Counted from the stretch's first letter, positions 1-7,523 are shown. The stretch: 20,691 nt of DNA from Porticoccus sp047635255 (GCA_047635255.1 JBLIIR010000016.1:1-20691); one strand, 5' to 3'. Notes: a model not told the origin generated them from the sequence alone. Translations and numbers: made by a program.

Positions 1-652
1 ATTTTGCAAGATTATTTAGGTTCAAATCATGCCCGGCATTGACTCCTAAGCCCAATTTATGGGCAAGCTGTGCTGATTCGAAGTACAGCTCAAAAACATC
101 ATCCAGCCTCTCTGTTCCCCATGCTACTGCATATGGTCCAGTAAATAATTCGATGCGTTCTGCACCTAATTCTGAAGCAAGTTTTATCTGAGCTACATCA
201 GGATCCATAAATAGGCTTACGCGAACTCCTAAGGATTTTAAATGATTAATGACTGGGTATAATTTATCGCTAGTCAGGTTCAGGTCGAAACCATGATCCG
301 AGGTTAGTTGCGAGTCGATATCTGGGACTAATGTGCATTGATCTGGCTGTGTCTCGTCGATTAGCTTGATAAAGCCTGGAAAATTACCTCTTTTGACAGC
401 AAAAGGGTTGCCTTCAATGTTGAATTCAATAGGTTTTTTAGTTAGGTCTTTTAATTTTGAAATCAGAGCACTGAGGTCATATACATCTTGAGGCCTTATA
501 TGTCGCAAATCAGGTCTTGGGTGTACTGTAATCCCATCTGCTCCGCTATTAATGCATATGTTTGCATGCGCCCGAATGCTCGGATAGTCGCCTTCACGCG
601 AATTACGAATAAGGGCAATTTTATTTAAATTAACACTAAGGGATTTATTCAA
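1..652 (-). CDS. pdxJ: Pyridoxine 5'-phosphate synthase PdxJ (partial, C-terminus outside window)
   Basis: PdxJ condenses 1-deoxy-D-xylulose 5-phosphate with 3-amino-2-oxopropyl phosphate to form pyridoxine 5'-phosphate, the last ring-forming step of DXP-dependent vitamin B6 synthesis in the cytosol. The 217 visible codons begin SVNLNKIALIRNSR and contain TVHPRPDLRHI (His44), EFNIEG (Glu80) and GVNAGHDL near the cut end, matching the catalytic His, Glu and His of the family. About 25-30 residues are missing at the window edge. The start is taken as TTG at 652, because no ATG lies between the upstream in-frame stop (668-670) and the conserved N-terminal strand; ATT at 655 or CTG at 667 are alternatives. 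It lies 4 bases after the cyclophilin stop, so it is very probably translated from the same message. The N-terminus has VNLNK where E. coli has VNIDH, and resembles the type I associate with Bacteroidetes. Family assignment is secure. Confidence 0.93.
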   Translation of the reverse strand, partial: MNKSLSVNLNKIALIRNSREGDYPSIRAHANICINSGADGITVHPRPDLRHIRPQDVYDLSALISKLKDLTKKPIEFNIEGNPFAVKRGNFPGFIKLIDETQPDQCTLVPDIDSQLTSDHGFDLNLTSDKLYPVINHLKSLGVRVSLFMDPDVAQIKLASELGAERIELFTGPYAVAWGTERLDDVFELYFESAQLAHKLGLGVNAGHDLNLNNLAK

Positions 653-656
653 AATT

Positions 657-1226
657 TTATTTATCAGTTATGATGCGTGCTTTTATGATTTTGACAGTTG
701 CGGTGGGGACGTCTGCCATTCCAGAGGCTCGCTGGGTGGGCAGTTTAGATATTTTTTCAACTACATCCATTCCGCCAACAACTTTGCCAAATACTGCGTA
801 ACCAGGCTTGTCCGATTGCGCATCAAGGCTTCCATTGTCTGCGACATTTATAAAGAATTGAGCTTTGGCGCTATCTGGATCCTGTGTTCTTGCCATAGCA
901 ATAGTAAATTTTTTATTTTTTAGCCCATTAGATGATTCATTTTTGATATTCTTTTCTGTTGGATTCATGCGAGTTAAGTTTTCATTAAACCCTCCTGCCT
1001 GAATCATGAATCGATTAATTACTCGATGAAAAATTAGTCCATTGTAATATTTGCTCTCAACATAGGTTAGGAAATTTTTTACAGTTACAGGGGAGCTTTC
1101 TGGGTAGAGCTCTAGTAATATTTCTCCCATATTTGTCGTTAACGTGACTTGTGGTGCACTTTTCTCCGCATAGCATGGCAGCGCAAGAAGAATAGAAAAA
1201 AATATGATAGATATCTTTTTGTACAT
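657..1226 (-). CDS. Periplasmic cyclophilin-type peptidyl-prolyl cis-trans isomerase
   Basis: This 189-residue protein is a cyclophilin that isomerises X-Pro peptide bonds. Residues 1-20 form a signal peptide (MYKK, hydrophobic core, LPCYA, likely cleaved before EKSAP), so the enzyme should act in the periplasm. The cysteine near the cleavage site follows a proline and is a poor lipobox, so I do not call it a lipoprotein. The mature part has the cyclophilin core: FHRVINRFMIQAGGF with the catalytic Arg, QFFINVADN, and the closing segment GKVVGGMDVVEKI. Size and organisation match PpiA-like single-domain enzymes. The ATG at 1226 follows an AGGGG Shine-Dalgarno 7 bases upstream. It ends 4 bases before pdxJ and lies 47 bases after the preceding anchored-protein gene. 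PpiA and PpiB cannot be separated by sequence alone, but the signal peptide favours a PpiA role. Confidence 0.9.
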   Translation of the reverse strand: MYKKISIIFFSILLALPCYAEKSAPQVTLTTNMGEILLELYPESSPVTVKNFLTYVESKYYNGLIFHRVINRFMIQAGGFNENLTRMNPTEKNIKNESSNGLKNKKFTIAMARTQDPDSAKAQFFINVADNGSLDAQSDKPGYAVFGKVVGGMDVVEKISKLPTQRASGMADVPTATVKIIKARIITDK

Positions 1227-1273
1227 AGATTAACCCCTGTTAATAAACAATTTTCACGCTAGACTTCTAGTCT

Positions 1274-1678
1274 CTACTGCCATTCATTATAACTTTTTTT
1301 GCGAATAAGTGCGGGGATGATAGACGTCAATAATGCTCCCAATAAAACTGCGAATGCTCCATACAAAAACCATGTATTTCTTTGGCTTTTGGAGAGTCGG
1401 CTGTTGACTCCCCTTAAGATATCATTTTCACTTTTAAGTATAGTGTTCTGTTCAATTAGCACCTGAATTCGCTTGTTGGTCGAAATAGTGACTTCAGTGG
1501 TTTGATTGATATCATTTAATTTTTGATAGGGTTTCCTTGCAATCTCGCTTGCTGCTTGTAAGGCTGATTCTTTTGCCTGAGCTGTCGCCTGAAAGGGAGC
1601 TATGGCAACAAGAGTGGTGGCTAGGATAAGAATTTTTTTTATCAAAAATTTTTGTGAGATAAATTTTTTGTTATTCAT
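1274..1678 (-). CDS. Small membrane-anchored protein resembling the C-terminal part of YgiM/TIGR04211 SH3 proteins
   Basis: This 134-residue protein has no assigned function. Residues 1-35 look like a signal peptide or N-terminal anchor (KKILILATTLVAIAPF, then ATAQA). Residues about 60-100 are polar and coiled-coil-like (VLIEQNTILKSENDILRGVN). A second hydrophobic segment follows (NTWFLYGAFAVLLGALLTSI), ending with a basic tail, IRKKSYNEW. The order coiled coil, WFLYGA transmembrane helix, basic tail with a terminal Trp matches my memory of the C-terminal end of E. coli YgiM and other TIGR04211 proteins, but the N-terminal bacterial SH3 domain of that family is absent. The predicted topology has a periplasmic coil with the last residues in the cytosol. 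The ATG overlaps the yciI stop by 4 bases (ATGA), so the two are translationally coupled. The reading frame is well supported by context; the relationship is tentative. Confidence 0.72.
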   Translation of the reverse strand: MNNKKFISQKFLIKKILILATTLVAIAPFQATAQAKESALQAASEIARKPYQKLNDINQTTEVTISTNKRIQVLIEQNTILKSENDILRGVNSRLSKSQRNTWFLYGAFAVLLGALLTSIIPALIRKKSYNEWQ

Positions 1679-1974
1679 GGTAATACCTTCTTGAAGGGCT
1701 TTACAGTTACTTTGGAGTAAATTTTTTCTTTTACGTAAGGATCGCTATCTGCCCAAAATTTAGCTGATATAAGAGAGCCAAACCTTGCAATTATCAGACT
1801 ACCTGTAAATCCGGCATCACCTGGCTCTTCGCTATCTACAGCTGGATGTGGTCCAGCAACGAATAAGCGTCCTTGGTTTTTTAGCTCCTCTAGTCGGGCT
1901 AAGTGTGCAGGGCGCGCGCCCATTCTTTTTTTCAAGCTACCTGGCTTATCCTCGCTGTATATTGCATACCACAT
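1675..1974 (-). CDS. yciI: YciI family protein
   Basis: This 99-residue protein closely matches E. coli YciI, a small cytosolic protein of the dimeric ferredoxin-like fold with no firmly established reaction. The family signature is clear: RPAHLARLEEL (with the conserved His), GRLFVAGPHPAVDSEEPG, GFTGSLIIA, WADSDPYV and the C-terminal VKPFKKVLP. The ATG at 1974 is chosen over the TTG one codon upstream, because E. coli YciI starts at the same point and a GAAGG Shine-Dalgarno lies 9 bases before it. That ribosome site lies inside the end of the preceding VC0807-family gene, and the stop overlaps the start of the following gene by 4 bases. In E. coli yciI is near yciB and yciA; here a VC0807-type membrane protein takes the neighbouring position. 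Confidence 0.93.
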   Translation of the reverse strand: MWYAIYSEDKPGSLKKRMGARPAHLARLEELKNQGRLFVAGPHPAVDSEEPGDAGFTGSLIIARFGSLISAKFWADSDPYVKEKIYSKVTVKPFKKVLP

Positions 1975-1978
1975 CAAT

Positions 1979-2692
1979 CTAATCCTTCTGCTTACTGTCG
2001 TTGTGCTGAATAATCTCTTCTAGCTTAAGCCCCGTTAATTTTTTGATTCCTCCAAACAGATAAAATAATGCACCTAGAAGGACTAGCATTGCTGGGATAG
2101 CAATCACAGGAAAACTAAGAGCAGTCATTGTTCCCAGCTGCTCATTAAATTTAACTGTTCCTGGCTGACTTGTGATTATTGAAATGGCAAGAATATAATT
2201 TAGCAAAGATGAAAGAAAAAATGAACATGCAACTATCCATGAGGAATTTGCAAGGCAAGCCTCTAGATATTTAGCAGATCCATTTTTTTTGATAATAGCT
2301 GATATCCGCTTAGTTTGCATTATCTTGTCGTTATATAAGAATGTTTTAACCAAAGGATATGGTGTCTTCAAGGATACTAGGGTGGCGATGCCAAATATTG
2401 CAGGTATAGCAGCTTCTTTTATAGCTATGTATATAGGGTTGAGCTCCAATAGACTAATACCCCCCGTCAATAAGATACTGATGACGCCTAGTGCCGAAAA
2501 AGCATTAAGTTTTTTTATCATCATGAAGTCTTTGAGGCCGTAGATGATTGGAAATGCTAGCGCTACCGCAATTGCCAACTTTGTGCCCAGGTATTCACTA
2601 GTGCTTAGATTTATAAGTATTAGGGTTGGGATAATGATATTAAAGGCAATATTCAACAAAAGACTATCGCTTTGACCGCTCTTATTTGACAT
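1979..2692 (-). CDS. VC0807-family multi-pass inner membrane protein
   Basis: A 237-residue polytopic membrane protein with five or six hydrophobic segments: LLLNIAFNIIIPTLILIN, LAIAVALAFPIIYG, ALGVISILLTGGISLL, AIPAIFGIATLV, a segment around SWIVACSFFLSSLLNYILA, and a final VIAIPAMLVLLGALFYLFG. It has the pattern I associate with proteins annotated VC0807 family: an N-terminal NIAFNI-IPT, a FPIIYG-KDF hairpin, LLTGGI, and AIKEAAIP. Its function is not established. The organisation loosely parallels the septation/inner-membrane protein YciB (IspZ), and it sits beside yciI as yciB does in E. coli; that parallel is inference. The ATG at 2692 is preferred to an in-frame TTG at 2740, which would add 16 polar residues and lacks a ribosome site; neither start has a strong one. 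It appears to be the first gene of the minus-strand run. Confidence 0.8.
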   Translation of the reverse strand: MSNKSGQSDSLLLNIAFNIIIPTLILINLSTSEYLGTKLAIAVALAFPIIYGLKDFMMIKKLNAFSALGVISILLTGGISLLELNPIYIAIKEAAIPAIFGIATLVSLKTPYPLVKTFLYNDKIMQTKRISAIIKKNGSAKYLEACLANSSWIVACSFFLSSLLNYILAISIITSQPGTVKFNEQLGTMTALSFPVIAIPAMLVLLGALFYLFGGIKKLTGLKLEEIIQHNDSKQKD

Positions 2693-2877
2693 ATATGTTG
2701 ATCTATTCTTGTTAATGAAATTATTGCTTGCAGGTCGCAAGAATTTTTACTTGCTCATTGTACGTCACTTATCGAAGGCTGAAAATGAATCTAGTCTGTT
2801 AGCGCTGAAGCTAAAGCTTTTCCTGCCTATACATAACTTCGTATGAGACAATAGATTTTTAGCAACAGAGGCAAATG

Positions 2878-3501
2878 ATGAGTCAATTCTTCTCAATTCA
2901 TCCAGAAAATCCTCAATTAAGACTGATTAAGCAGTCTGTAGAGATTGTCCGAAAAGGGGGGTTAATTGTTTTTCCTACAGACTCTGCCTATGCTTTAGGG
3001 TGTCATCTCGGAGACAAGAAAGCATTAGATAAAATTCGTATGATTAGACAATTAAGCAAAGAGCATAATTTTACACTCATGTGTCGAGATCTCTCAGAAT
3101 TATCGCTGTACGCTAAAGTCGATAATCAGCTGTATCGGTCCCTCAAAGCTCACACTCCGGGTCCATACACTTTTATTCTTGAGGGTACATCTGAAGTTCC
3201 TCGAAGGCTGTTGCATCAAAAACGTAAAACCATCGGCTTAAGGATCCCAAAAAGTCAGGTCGCTCTGGCTCTTCTGGAGGAGCTTGGCGAGCCAATTATG
3301 AGCGTTAGTTTGATTATGCCTGGAGATGATTACCCGCTTACTGATCCGTATGATATGCGCTCTATGCTAGAACATAGCGTTGATCTGATCATTGATGGCG
3401 GTTATTGTGGTCTTGAGTCAACGACTGTGGTGGATCTAAGTGGTGCGTATCCTGAAATCACGAGGCAAGGCATCGGTAAATTTGAAGACTTGGCACCCTG
3501 A
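2878..3501 (+). CDS. yciO: YciO family protein (Sua5/YrdC/YciO fold)
   Basis: This 207-residue protein aligns along its whole length with E. coli YciO, a relative of TsaC/YrdC, the L-threonylcarbamoyladenylate synthase of tRNA t6A modification. Diagnostic segments are SQFFSIHPENPQ at the N-terminus, the KGGLIVFPTDSAYALGC nucleotide-binding strand, HNFTLMCRDLSELS, PGPYTFIL, VPRRLLHQKRKTIGLRIP and LIIDGGYCGLESTTVVDL. YciO has the fold, but whether it carries the TsaC reaction in vivo is uncertain, so I name it YciO rather than TsaC. Two adjacent ATGs occur (2875, 2878). The second gives a better 6-base spacing from AGAGG and the same N-terminus as E. coli. It leads the scpA-scpB-rluB group, a context common in Pseudomonas relatives. 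Confidence 0.93.
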   Translation: MSQFFSIHPENPQLRLIKQSVEIVRKGGLIVFPTDSAYALGCHLGDKKALDKIRMIRQLSKEHNFTLMCRDLSELSLYAKVDNQLYRSLKAHTPGPYTFILEGTSEVPRRLLHQKRKTIGLRIPKSQVALALLEELGEPIMSVSLIMPGDDYPLTDPYDMRSMLEHSVDLIIDGGYCGLESTTVVDLSGAYPEITRQGIGKFEDLAP

Positions 3502-3604
3502 GCATGCTTAATTTAATATCTGTAATTTTTTGTGCCATCTTGGCTCGCTAGCTGAATCAATTAATCGCAGTATAATGTGGGTAATTATTTTTTATCAAAA
3601 TATT

Positions 3605-4447
3605 ATGTCTAAAAAAGCTTATGGTTTTCTCTTGAAAACCCTAAATACAGATATTGGCACTATCGCATCCCCTCAGGATAAAGACGCCTCTTGTGCTGTC
3701 ATGATGGGTGCTAAAATTACAACTTTGCCAAAAAATCTATATATTCCGCCGAATGCCTTAGAGGTTTTTTTAGAGGCCTTTGAGGGGCCGTTAGACCTAC
3801 TCTTATACATGATAAAACGACAAAATTTAAATATCTTAGAGATAAACGTTGCTGAAATTACTCATCAATATATGACTTACATTGATTTAATGGAAGCGAT
3901 GCAGCTCGAGCTAGTGGCTGAATACCTGCTCATGGCGGCAATGCTTGCTGAAATAAAGTCTAGAATGCTATTGCCCAGACAGGAAATTGTTGAGGAGGAG
4001 GATCCTCGTTCAGTGCTAATCCGTCGCCTGCAAGAATATGAACGGTTTAAACAGGCAGCTGAAGATATAGACAGCCTGCCTCGTCTCGGAAGAGATATAT
4101 TCACGGCTTCAGCACAGGAACCAGACCTTAAGAAGGTTCGCCCATATCCTGAAGTATCAATACAGGAGCTTTTAGTTGAGTTATCTAATGTTTTTCTTCG
4201 AGTCGACATGAATGAAAGTCATAAAATCGACTTAGAGAAAATTTCAACTAGAGAAAGAATGTCCAGGGTGTTGAGTATGTTGAATGGTGAAAATTTTGTA
4301 TCTTTTGTTAATTTATTTGACCTGGACGATGGAAGGATTGGGGTGGTTGTTACATTTTTGGCTATTATGGAGCTAATCAAAGAGTCCCTTATAGAGATTG
4401 TGCAGAGCGAATCATATGCTCCAATTTATATTAGGGCCCAATGTTAG
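3605..4447 (+). CDS. scpA: Segregation and condensation protein A
   Basis: ScpA is the kleisin subunit of the Smc-ScpAB condensin that compacts and segregates the chromosome. The core starts with LEVFLEAFEGPLDLLLYMI, continues with NLNILEINVAEITHQYM and LVAEYLLMAAMLAEIKSRMLLPR, and ends with a winged-helix region (VVVTFLAIMELIKESLIEI) that binds the other Smc head. Both kleisin ends are present. The start is uncertain. The frame is open back to a TTG at 3530; ATGs at 3574, 3605, 3701 and 3704 all lack a good ribosome site. I chose 3605 because the TLPKNLYIPPNALEVF lead-in is shared by proteobacterial ScpA proteins and a TATAAT hexamer lies at 3571-3576, which could give a short leader. It is 21 bases before scpB. 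Presence of ScpAB implies an Smc-type rather than a MukBEF condensin. Confidence 0.9.
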   Translation: MSKKAYGFLLKTLNTDIGTIASPQDKDASCAVMMGAKITTLPKNLYIPPNALEVFLEAFEGPLDLLLYMIKRQNLNILEINVAEITHQYMTYIDLMEAMQLELVAEYLLMAAMLAEIKSRMLLPRQEIVEEEDPRSVLIRRLQEYERFKQAAEDIDSLPRLGRDIFTASAQEPDLKKVRPYPEVSIQELLVELSNVFLRVDMNESHKIDLEKISTRERMSRVLSMLNGENFVSFVNLFDLDDGRIGVVVTFLAIMELIKESLIEIVQSESYAPIYIRAQC

Positions 4448-4468
4448 AATTTTTATTTAGGTTAAAAA

Positions 4469-5200
4469 ATGGAAGCTAGTCAATTAAAGATGATCATTGA
4501 GGGTGCTCTGTTAGCTGCTGGTCGCCCTTTGGATATCAAGCAGATAGAAAAATTATTCAATCAAGAAGTTGCCTCTTCTGAGCGATCAGGCTCCAAAGTT
4601 ATTGATTTCAAGGAAGGCAATCAAAGACCCCTGTTAGCAGATATTCATGTAGCCCTTGAGGAAATTAGATTAAGCTGTAATGGTCGCGGCTTTGAGCTAA
4701 AGCAAACTGCTACCGGGTATCGCTTTCAGGTAAGAGAGGAGCTTTCTTTTTGGGTTAATCGCCTTTGGGGAGAAAAACCAAAGAAATACTCTAGAGCATT
4801 TTTAGAGACATTAGCTCTTATTGTGCATAAGCAGCCAGTAACGCGCGGAGAGATAGAGGAGGTTAGAGGCGTTTCAGTTAGTTCGGACACCATCAGATCA
4901 CTGCTTGAGCGTGACTGGATAAAGGTGGTGGGGCATAAGGACGTCCCAGGGCAGCCTGCGCTGTATGCCACCACCAATTTTTTTTTAGACTACTTTGATC
5001 TAAAAAACCTAAAAGATCTGCCTGCCCTTAATGAGATAAAAGATACCGGAGAGATGAATGCTGAGCTTGCTTTGGACGCTGCATTGCAAATAGAGAAAGC
5101 TGACAGCGATGTAACCCAGAATGAGCCTGCTGTAAAAGATATGCATAGTAACAATCAAATAACTGATAGCCCTCTAGAGCCATTAAAGAATGATATCTGA
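4469..5200 (+). CDS. scpB: Segregation and condensation protein B
   Basis: ScpB (243 residues) is the winged-helix dimer that binds ScpA and completes the Smc-ScpAB condensin. Visible features are the N-terminal IIEGALLAAGRPLDIKQIEKLF, the GFELKQTATGYRFQVREE wing, the highly conserved RAFLETLALIVHKQPVTRGEIEEVRGV, and the second winged helix, DWIKVVGHKDVPGQPALYATT followed by FLDYFDLKNLKDLPAL. After about residue 190 comes a low-complexity acidic tail, as is usual in gammaproteobacteria. ATG 4469 follows AGG seven bases upstream. Its last 11 bases overlap the start of rluB in another frame, suggesting translational coupling. Position directly after scpA is the standard arrangement. Confidence 0.95.
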   Translation: MEASQLKMIIEGALLAAGRPLDIKQIEKLFNQEVASSERSGSKVIDFKEGNQRPLLADIHVALEEIRLSCNGRGFELKQTATGYRFQVREELSFWVNRLWGEKPKKYSRAFLETLALIVHKQPVTRGEIEEVRGVSVSSDTIRSLLERDWIKVVGHKDVPGQPALYATTNFFLDYFDLKNLKDLPALNEIKDTGEMNAELALDAALQIEKADSDVTQNEPAVKDMHSNNQITDSPLEPLKNDI

Positions 5201-6011
5201 AAAATTACAAAAAATATTAGCAAGAGCAGGATATGGCTCACGCCGAGAATTAGAACGCTGGATAACAGAAGGCCGCGTTACAATTAATGGCCAGGTAGCG
5301 ACTACTGGTGATAGGGCTTCAACTGAGGATACTATTTTGGTTGATGGCAAGCCTGTTCATTTGCCTTCACATCAACGTGTTAGGGTGATTCTGTACAATA
5401 AGCCTGAAGGGGAAGTTTGCACTCGATCTGACCCCGAAGGTCGAAAAACTGTTTTTGATTGTCTTCCTAAGATAAAAGGGGAGCGCTGGATAGCTGTGGG
5501 CCGATTGGATATCGCCACTACTGGATTGTTGTTATTTACCAATAATGGGGACTTAGCCCATAAGTTAATGCACCCTTCATCGCAAATTGATCGCGAATAC
5601 ATAGTGAGGGTTCATGGCGCAGTTGATGATGATATGTTGCAACGACTCCGCGAAGGAGTGATGCTGGGTGATGGAGTTGCCAAATTTAGTGATATTGCTG
5701 TAGGTGAAAGGGTTGGAACGAATGGCTGGTATACAGTTGCCTTAATGGAGGGCCGCAACAGAGAAGTTAAAAGATTATGGGAGTCGCAAAGCATAGAGGT
5801 AAATAGACTTAAACGTGTTCGTTTTGGACCAATTTTTTTGCCATCTTATGTGCGTAAAGGGCAGTGGATAGAGCTTGACGAGGTTCCTCTTAATGATTTA
5901 CTGGCTTCAGTAAAAATGTTTGTCCCAAAGAAAAATAAAGGAATACCTTTAAATGAGAAGGAAAAGCGAAATAGACAGGTGAAGCGACTCCGCTCAGGTG
6001 GAGCCAAGTAG
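5190..6011 (+). CDS. rluB: 23S rRNA pseudouridine(2605) synthase RluB
   Basis: RluB converts U2605 of 23S rRNA to pseudouridine during large-subunit assembly. The 273-residue protein has an N-terminal S4 RNA-binding domain (residues about 3-62, KLQKILARAGYGSRRELE) and an RsuA-type catalytic domain with ILYNKPEGEVCTRSDPEGR and GRLDIATTGLLLFT. Asp107 in GRLD is the expected catalytic aspartate. The LREGVMLGDGVAKF and EGRNREVKRLWES motifs are also present, and the tail is lysine/arginine-rich (KKNKGIPLNEKEKR), as in E. coli RluB. RluE and RluF are alternatives, but the neighbourhood (scpA-scpB-rluB) and the basic tail favour RluB. The start ATG lies within the last codons of scpB. The gene ends 16 bases from the convergent yciK stop. 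Confidence 0.92.
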   Translation: MISEKLQKILARAGYGSRRELERWITEGRVTINGQVATTGDRASTEDTILVDGKPVHLPSHQRVRVILYNKPEGEVCTRSDPEGRKTVFDCLPKIKGERWIAVGRLDIATTGLLLFTNNGDLAHKLMHPSSQIDREYIVRVHGAVDDDMLQRLREGVMLGDGVAKFSDIAVGERVGTNGWYTVALMEGRNREVKRLWESQSIEVNRLKRVRFGPIFLPSYVRKGQWIELDEVPLNDLLASVKMFVPKKNKGIPLNEKEKRNRQVKRLRSGGAK

Positions 6012-6032
6012 CTTGTTTTTCTTAAAGCTATT
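6007..6032. terminator. Small hairpin in the rluB/yciK convergent gap (possible weak terminator)
   Basis: TAGCTT at 6009-6014 and AAGCTA at 6025-6030 form a perfect 6-bp stem around a T-rich 10-base loop, extended by one G-T and one A-T pair outward. It spans both stop codons of the convergent genes rluB and yciK. There is no clean U-tract on either side, so termination efficiency is doubtful. Position is the main argument. Confidence 0.3.
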
Positions 6033-6774
6033 GTGCGTCTAAAGAAAAACCTGAAACTGCAATGCTTTTATTGCCCATTAAGTAAAGATATGAGGGCATA
6101 ATTTCTTCAGGAGTTTTTATTGTAATTGGATTTTCTGCAGGAAAAGCGGCTGCTCGCATGCGAGTACGGACTGGACCAGGATTAATACAATTAACCCTAA
6201 CATTACTTGTCCCTTCTAGCTCGTTTGCTAACACTTGAGATAATCCTTCAGTTGCGAACTTTGATATAGAGTAGGCGCCCCAATAAGCTTTTCCGATACG
6301 ACCAACTCCTGATGTGGTAAATACTATTGATGCATTTTCTGATTTCCTTAAAAGTGGAAGTAATGCTTTTGTTAGCATAAATGGAGACGATACGTTCACC
6401 TGCATGACTGTTGTCCATGACTCCATTTTATAGTTAGCTATAGGTGTTCGTTGGCCCAGAACTCCTGCATTATGGAGCAGGCCATCAATGCGACCAAATG
6501 CCTCTTCGAGCCGGTCATGCATGTCCTGGTAATCCTGTTCTGATGCTCCTTCCAGACAAATAGGGTAAATTCCCGGTGTTGCGCCACCTGATAGTTTTAT
6601 TGCATCGTATATTTTTTCTAGTTTAGATACTGTTCGTCCAATTAATATAACTGTTGCTCCGTAAGACGCGAAAGTTGTTGATGCGATCGCACCAATACCG
6701 TCGCTTGCGCCAGTAACGGCGATAATTTTTCCTTTTAGATGATCTTGTGGTGCTATGAAGTTCTTAAAATCCAT
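6028..6774 (-). CDS. yciK: YciK family short-chain dehydrogenase/reductase
   Basis: This 248-residue protein is a classical short-chain dehydrogenase with a Rossmann fold. The cofactor loop is TGASDGIG (residues 21-28), the structural NAG motif is HNAGVLG, and the catalytic set is Ser155, Tyr168 and Lys172 (YSISK). The C-terminal CINPGPVRTRMRAAAFPAENP and TPEEIMPSYLYLMG match E. coli YciK closely. The substrate is not established. It lies 74 bases downstream of mupP, in the order ubiG-mupP-yciK, which is also the order in Pseudomonas; that context supports orthology without revealing the reaction. The ATG at 6774 starts MDFKNF and leaves about 15 residues before the first strand, the usual length for the family. 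Confidence 0.93.
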   Translation of the reverse strand: MDFKNFIAPQDHLKGKIIAVTGASDGIGAIASTTFASYGATVILIGRTVSKLEKIYDAIKLSGGATPGIYPICLEGASEQDYQDMHDRLEEAFGRIDGLLHNAGVLGQRTPIANYKMESWTTVMQVNVSSPFMLTKALLPLLRKSENASIVFTTSGVGRIGKAYWGAYSISKFATEGLSQVLANELEGTSNVRVNCINPGPVRTRMRAAAFPAENPITIKTPEEIMPSYLYLMGNKSIAVSGFSLDAQ

Positions 6775-6848
6775 TACGTTGGCTGCTCTTTAAGTGAAGT
6801 TGATGTCTGTGAATAAGGGCTGATTTCTGCAAAATCATTTGATAATAA

Positions 6849-7523
6849 TTATGAATGGAAAATTAATCTCAGCAGATCTTCCGGGTGTTCGGCGACATGG
6901 TCAGCACCCCAATCAGAGACCACCTCTTGTTCATCGATATACCCGTAAGCAGCTGCTATAGTTGATGTTCCAGCATTTTTCCCTGCTTTGATATCTCGGT
7001 AGTGATCCCCAACAAACACAACATCTTCCGCTTTTACCCCTAATTGTCTACATGCTAAAAAAATAGATTCTGGGTCTGGCTTGATTCGCTGAACATGATC
7101 GGGGCATATTATTGCCCCAGGGCTTGGATTCAGTTTTAGCTTATCAAGTATAGCCATGGTGTAGATCTCAGGCTTATTAGTCACAATACCCCATGGAATT
7201 TTGTATTTTTCTAACTCAAGCAATAGCACGCTTATGCCCATGAAAGGTCGAGTCTTATCTGCTAGATGCTTCCTATAAAAAGCTAATAGCTCCTGTCGTG
7301 TCTCCTCAAAATATGGGCTAGAGTGATCCATCATGAAAATATTACAGATTATTCCTGCCGAACCATCAGAGATTGACGGACGGATTTTTTTTTCTGTTGT
7401 CAGAGGCAGCATTTTTGCTGCCAGGAGTATATTTGCAGCAATAGTAAAATCTGGCGCCGTGTCAAGCAAGGTGCCATCCAGGTCAAATAAAACTGCTTTG
7501 AAGCGCGCCGCTCTTTTATGCAT
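6849..7523 (-). CDS. mupP: N-acetylmuramic acid 6-phosphate phosphatase MupP (HAD superfamily)
   Basis: This 224-residue HAD subfamily IA phosphatase has all four motifs: DLDGT with Asp14 as nucleophile and Asp16 as acid/base, Thr115 in IVTNKP, Lys148 in RIKPDP, and GDHYRD with Asp173 and Asp177. Such proteins are often annotated as phosphoglycolate phosphatase. I prefer MupP because of its place between ubiG and yciK and the matches TAPDF, WGIVTNKPE, ICPDHV and YGYI, which agree with the Pseudomonas protein that dephosphorylates MurNAc-6-phosphate in the AmgK-MurU peptidoglycan recycling bypass. It acts in the cytosol. The ATG at 7523 has a GAG ribosome site 7 bases upstream, and it lies 30 bases after the ubiG stop. 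A general Gph activity cannot be excluded from sequence. Confidence 0.82.
   Translation of the reverse strand: MHKRAARFKAVLFDLDGTLLDTAPDFTIAANILLAAKMLPLTTEKKIRPSISDGSAGIICNIFMMDHSSPYFEETRQELLAFYRKHLADKTRPFMGISVLLLELEKYKIPWGIVTNKPEIYTMAILDKLKLNPSPGAIICPDHVQRIKPDPESIFLACRQLGVKAEDVVFVGDHYRDIKAGKNAGTSTIAAAYGYIDEQEVVSDWGADHVAEHPEDLLRLIFHS

Noticed and set aside
1261..1273. AGACT-TCT-AGTCT mini-hairpin between the cyclophilin and anchored-protein genes
   Set aside because: Only five base pairs with no U-tract; expected by chance.
2289..2543. 84-codon plus-strand frame inside the VC0807-family gene
   Set aside because: Antisense shadow of transmembrane coding sequence; no ribosome site or homology.
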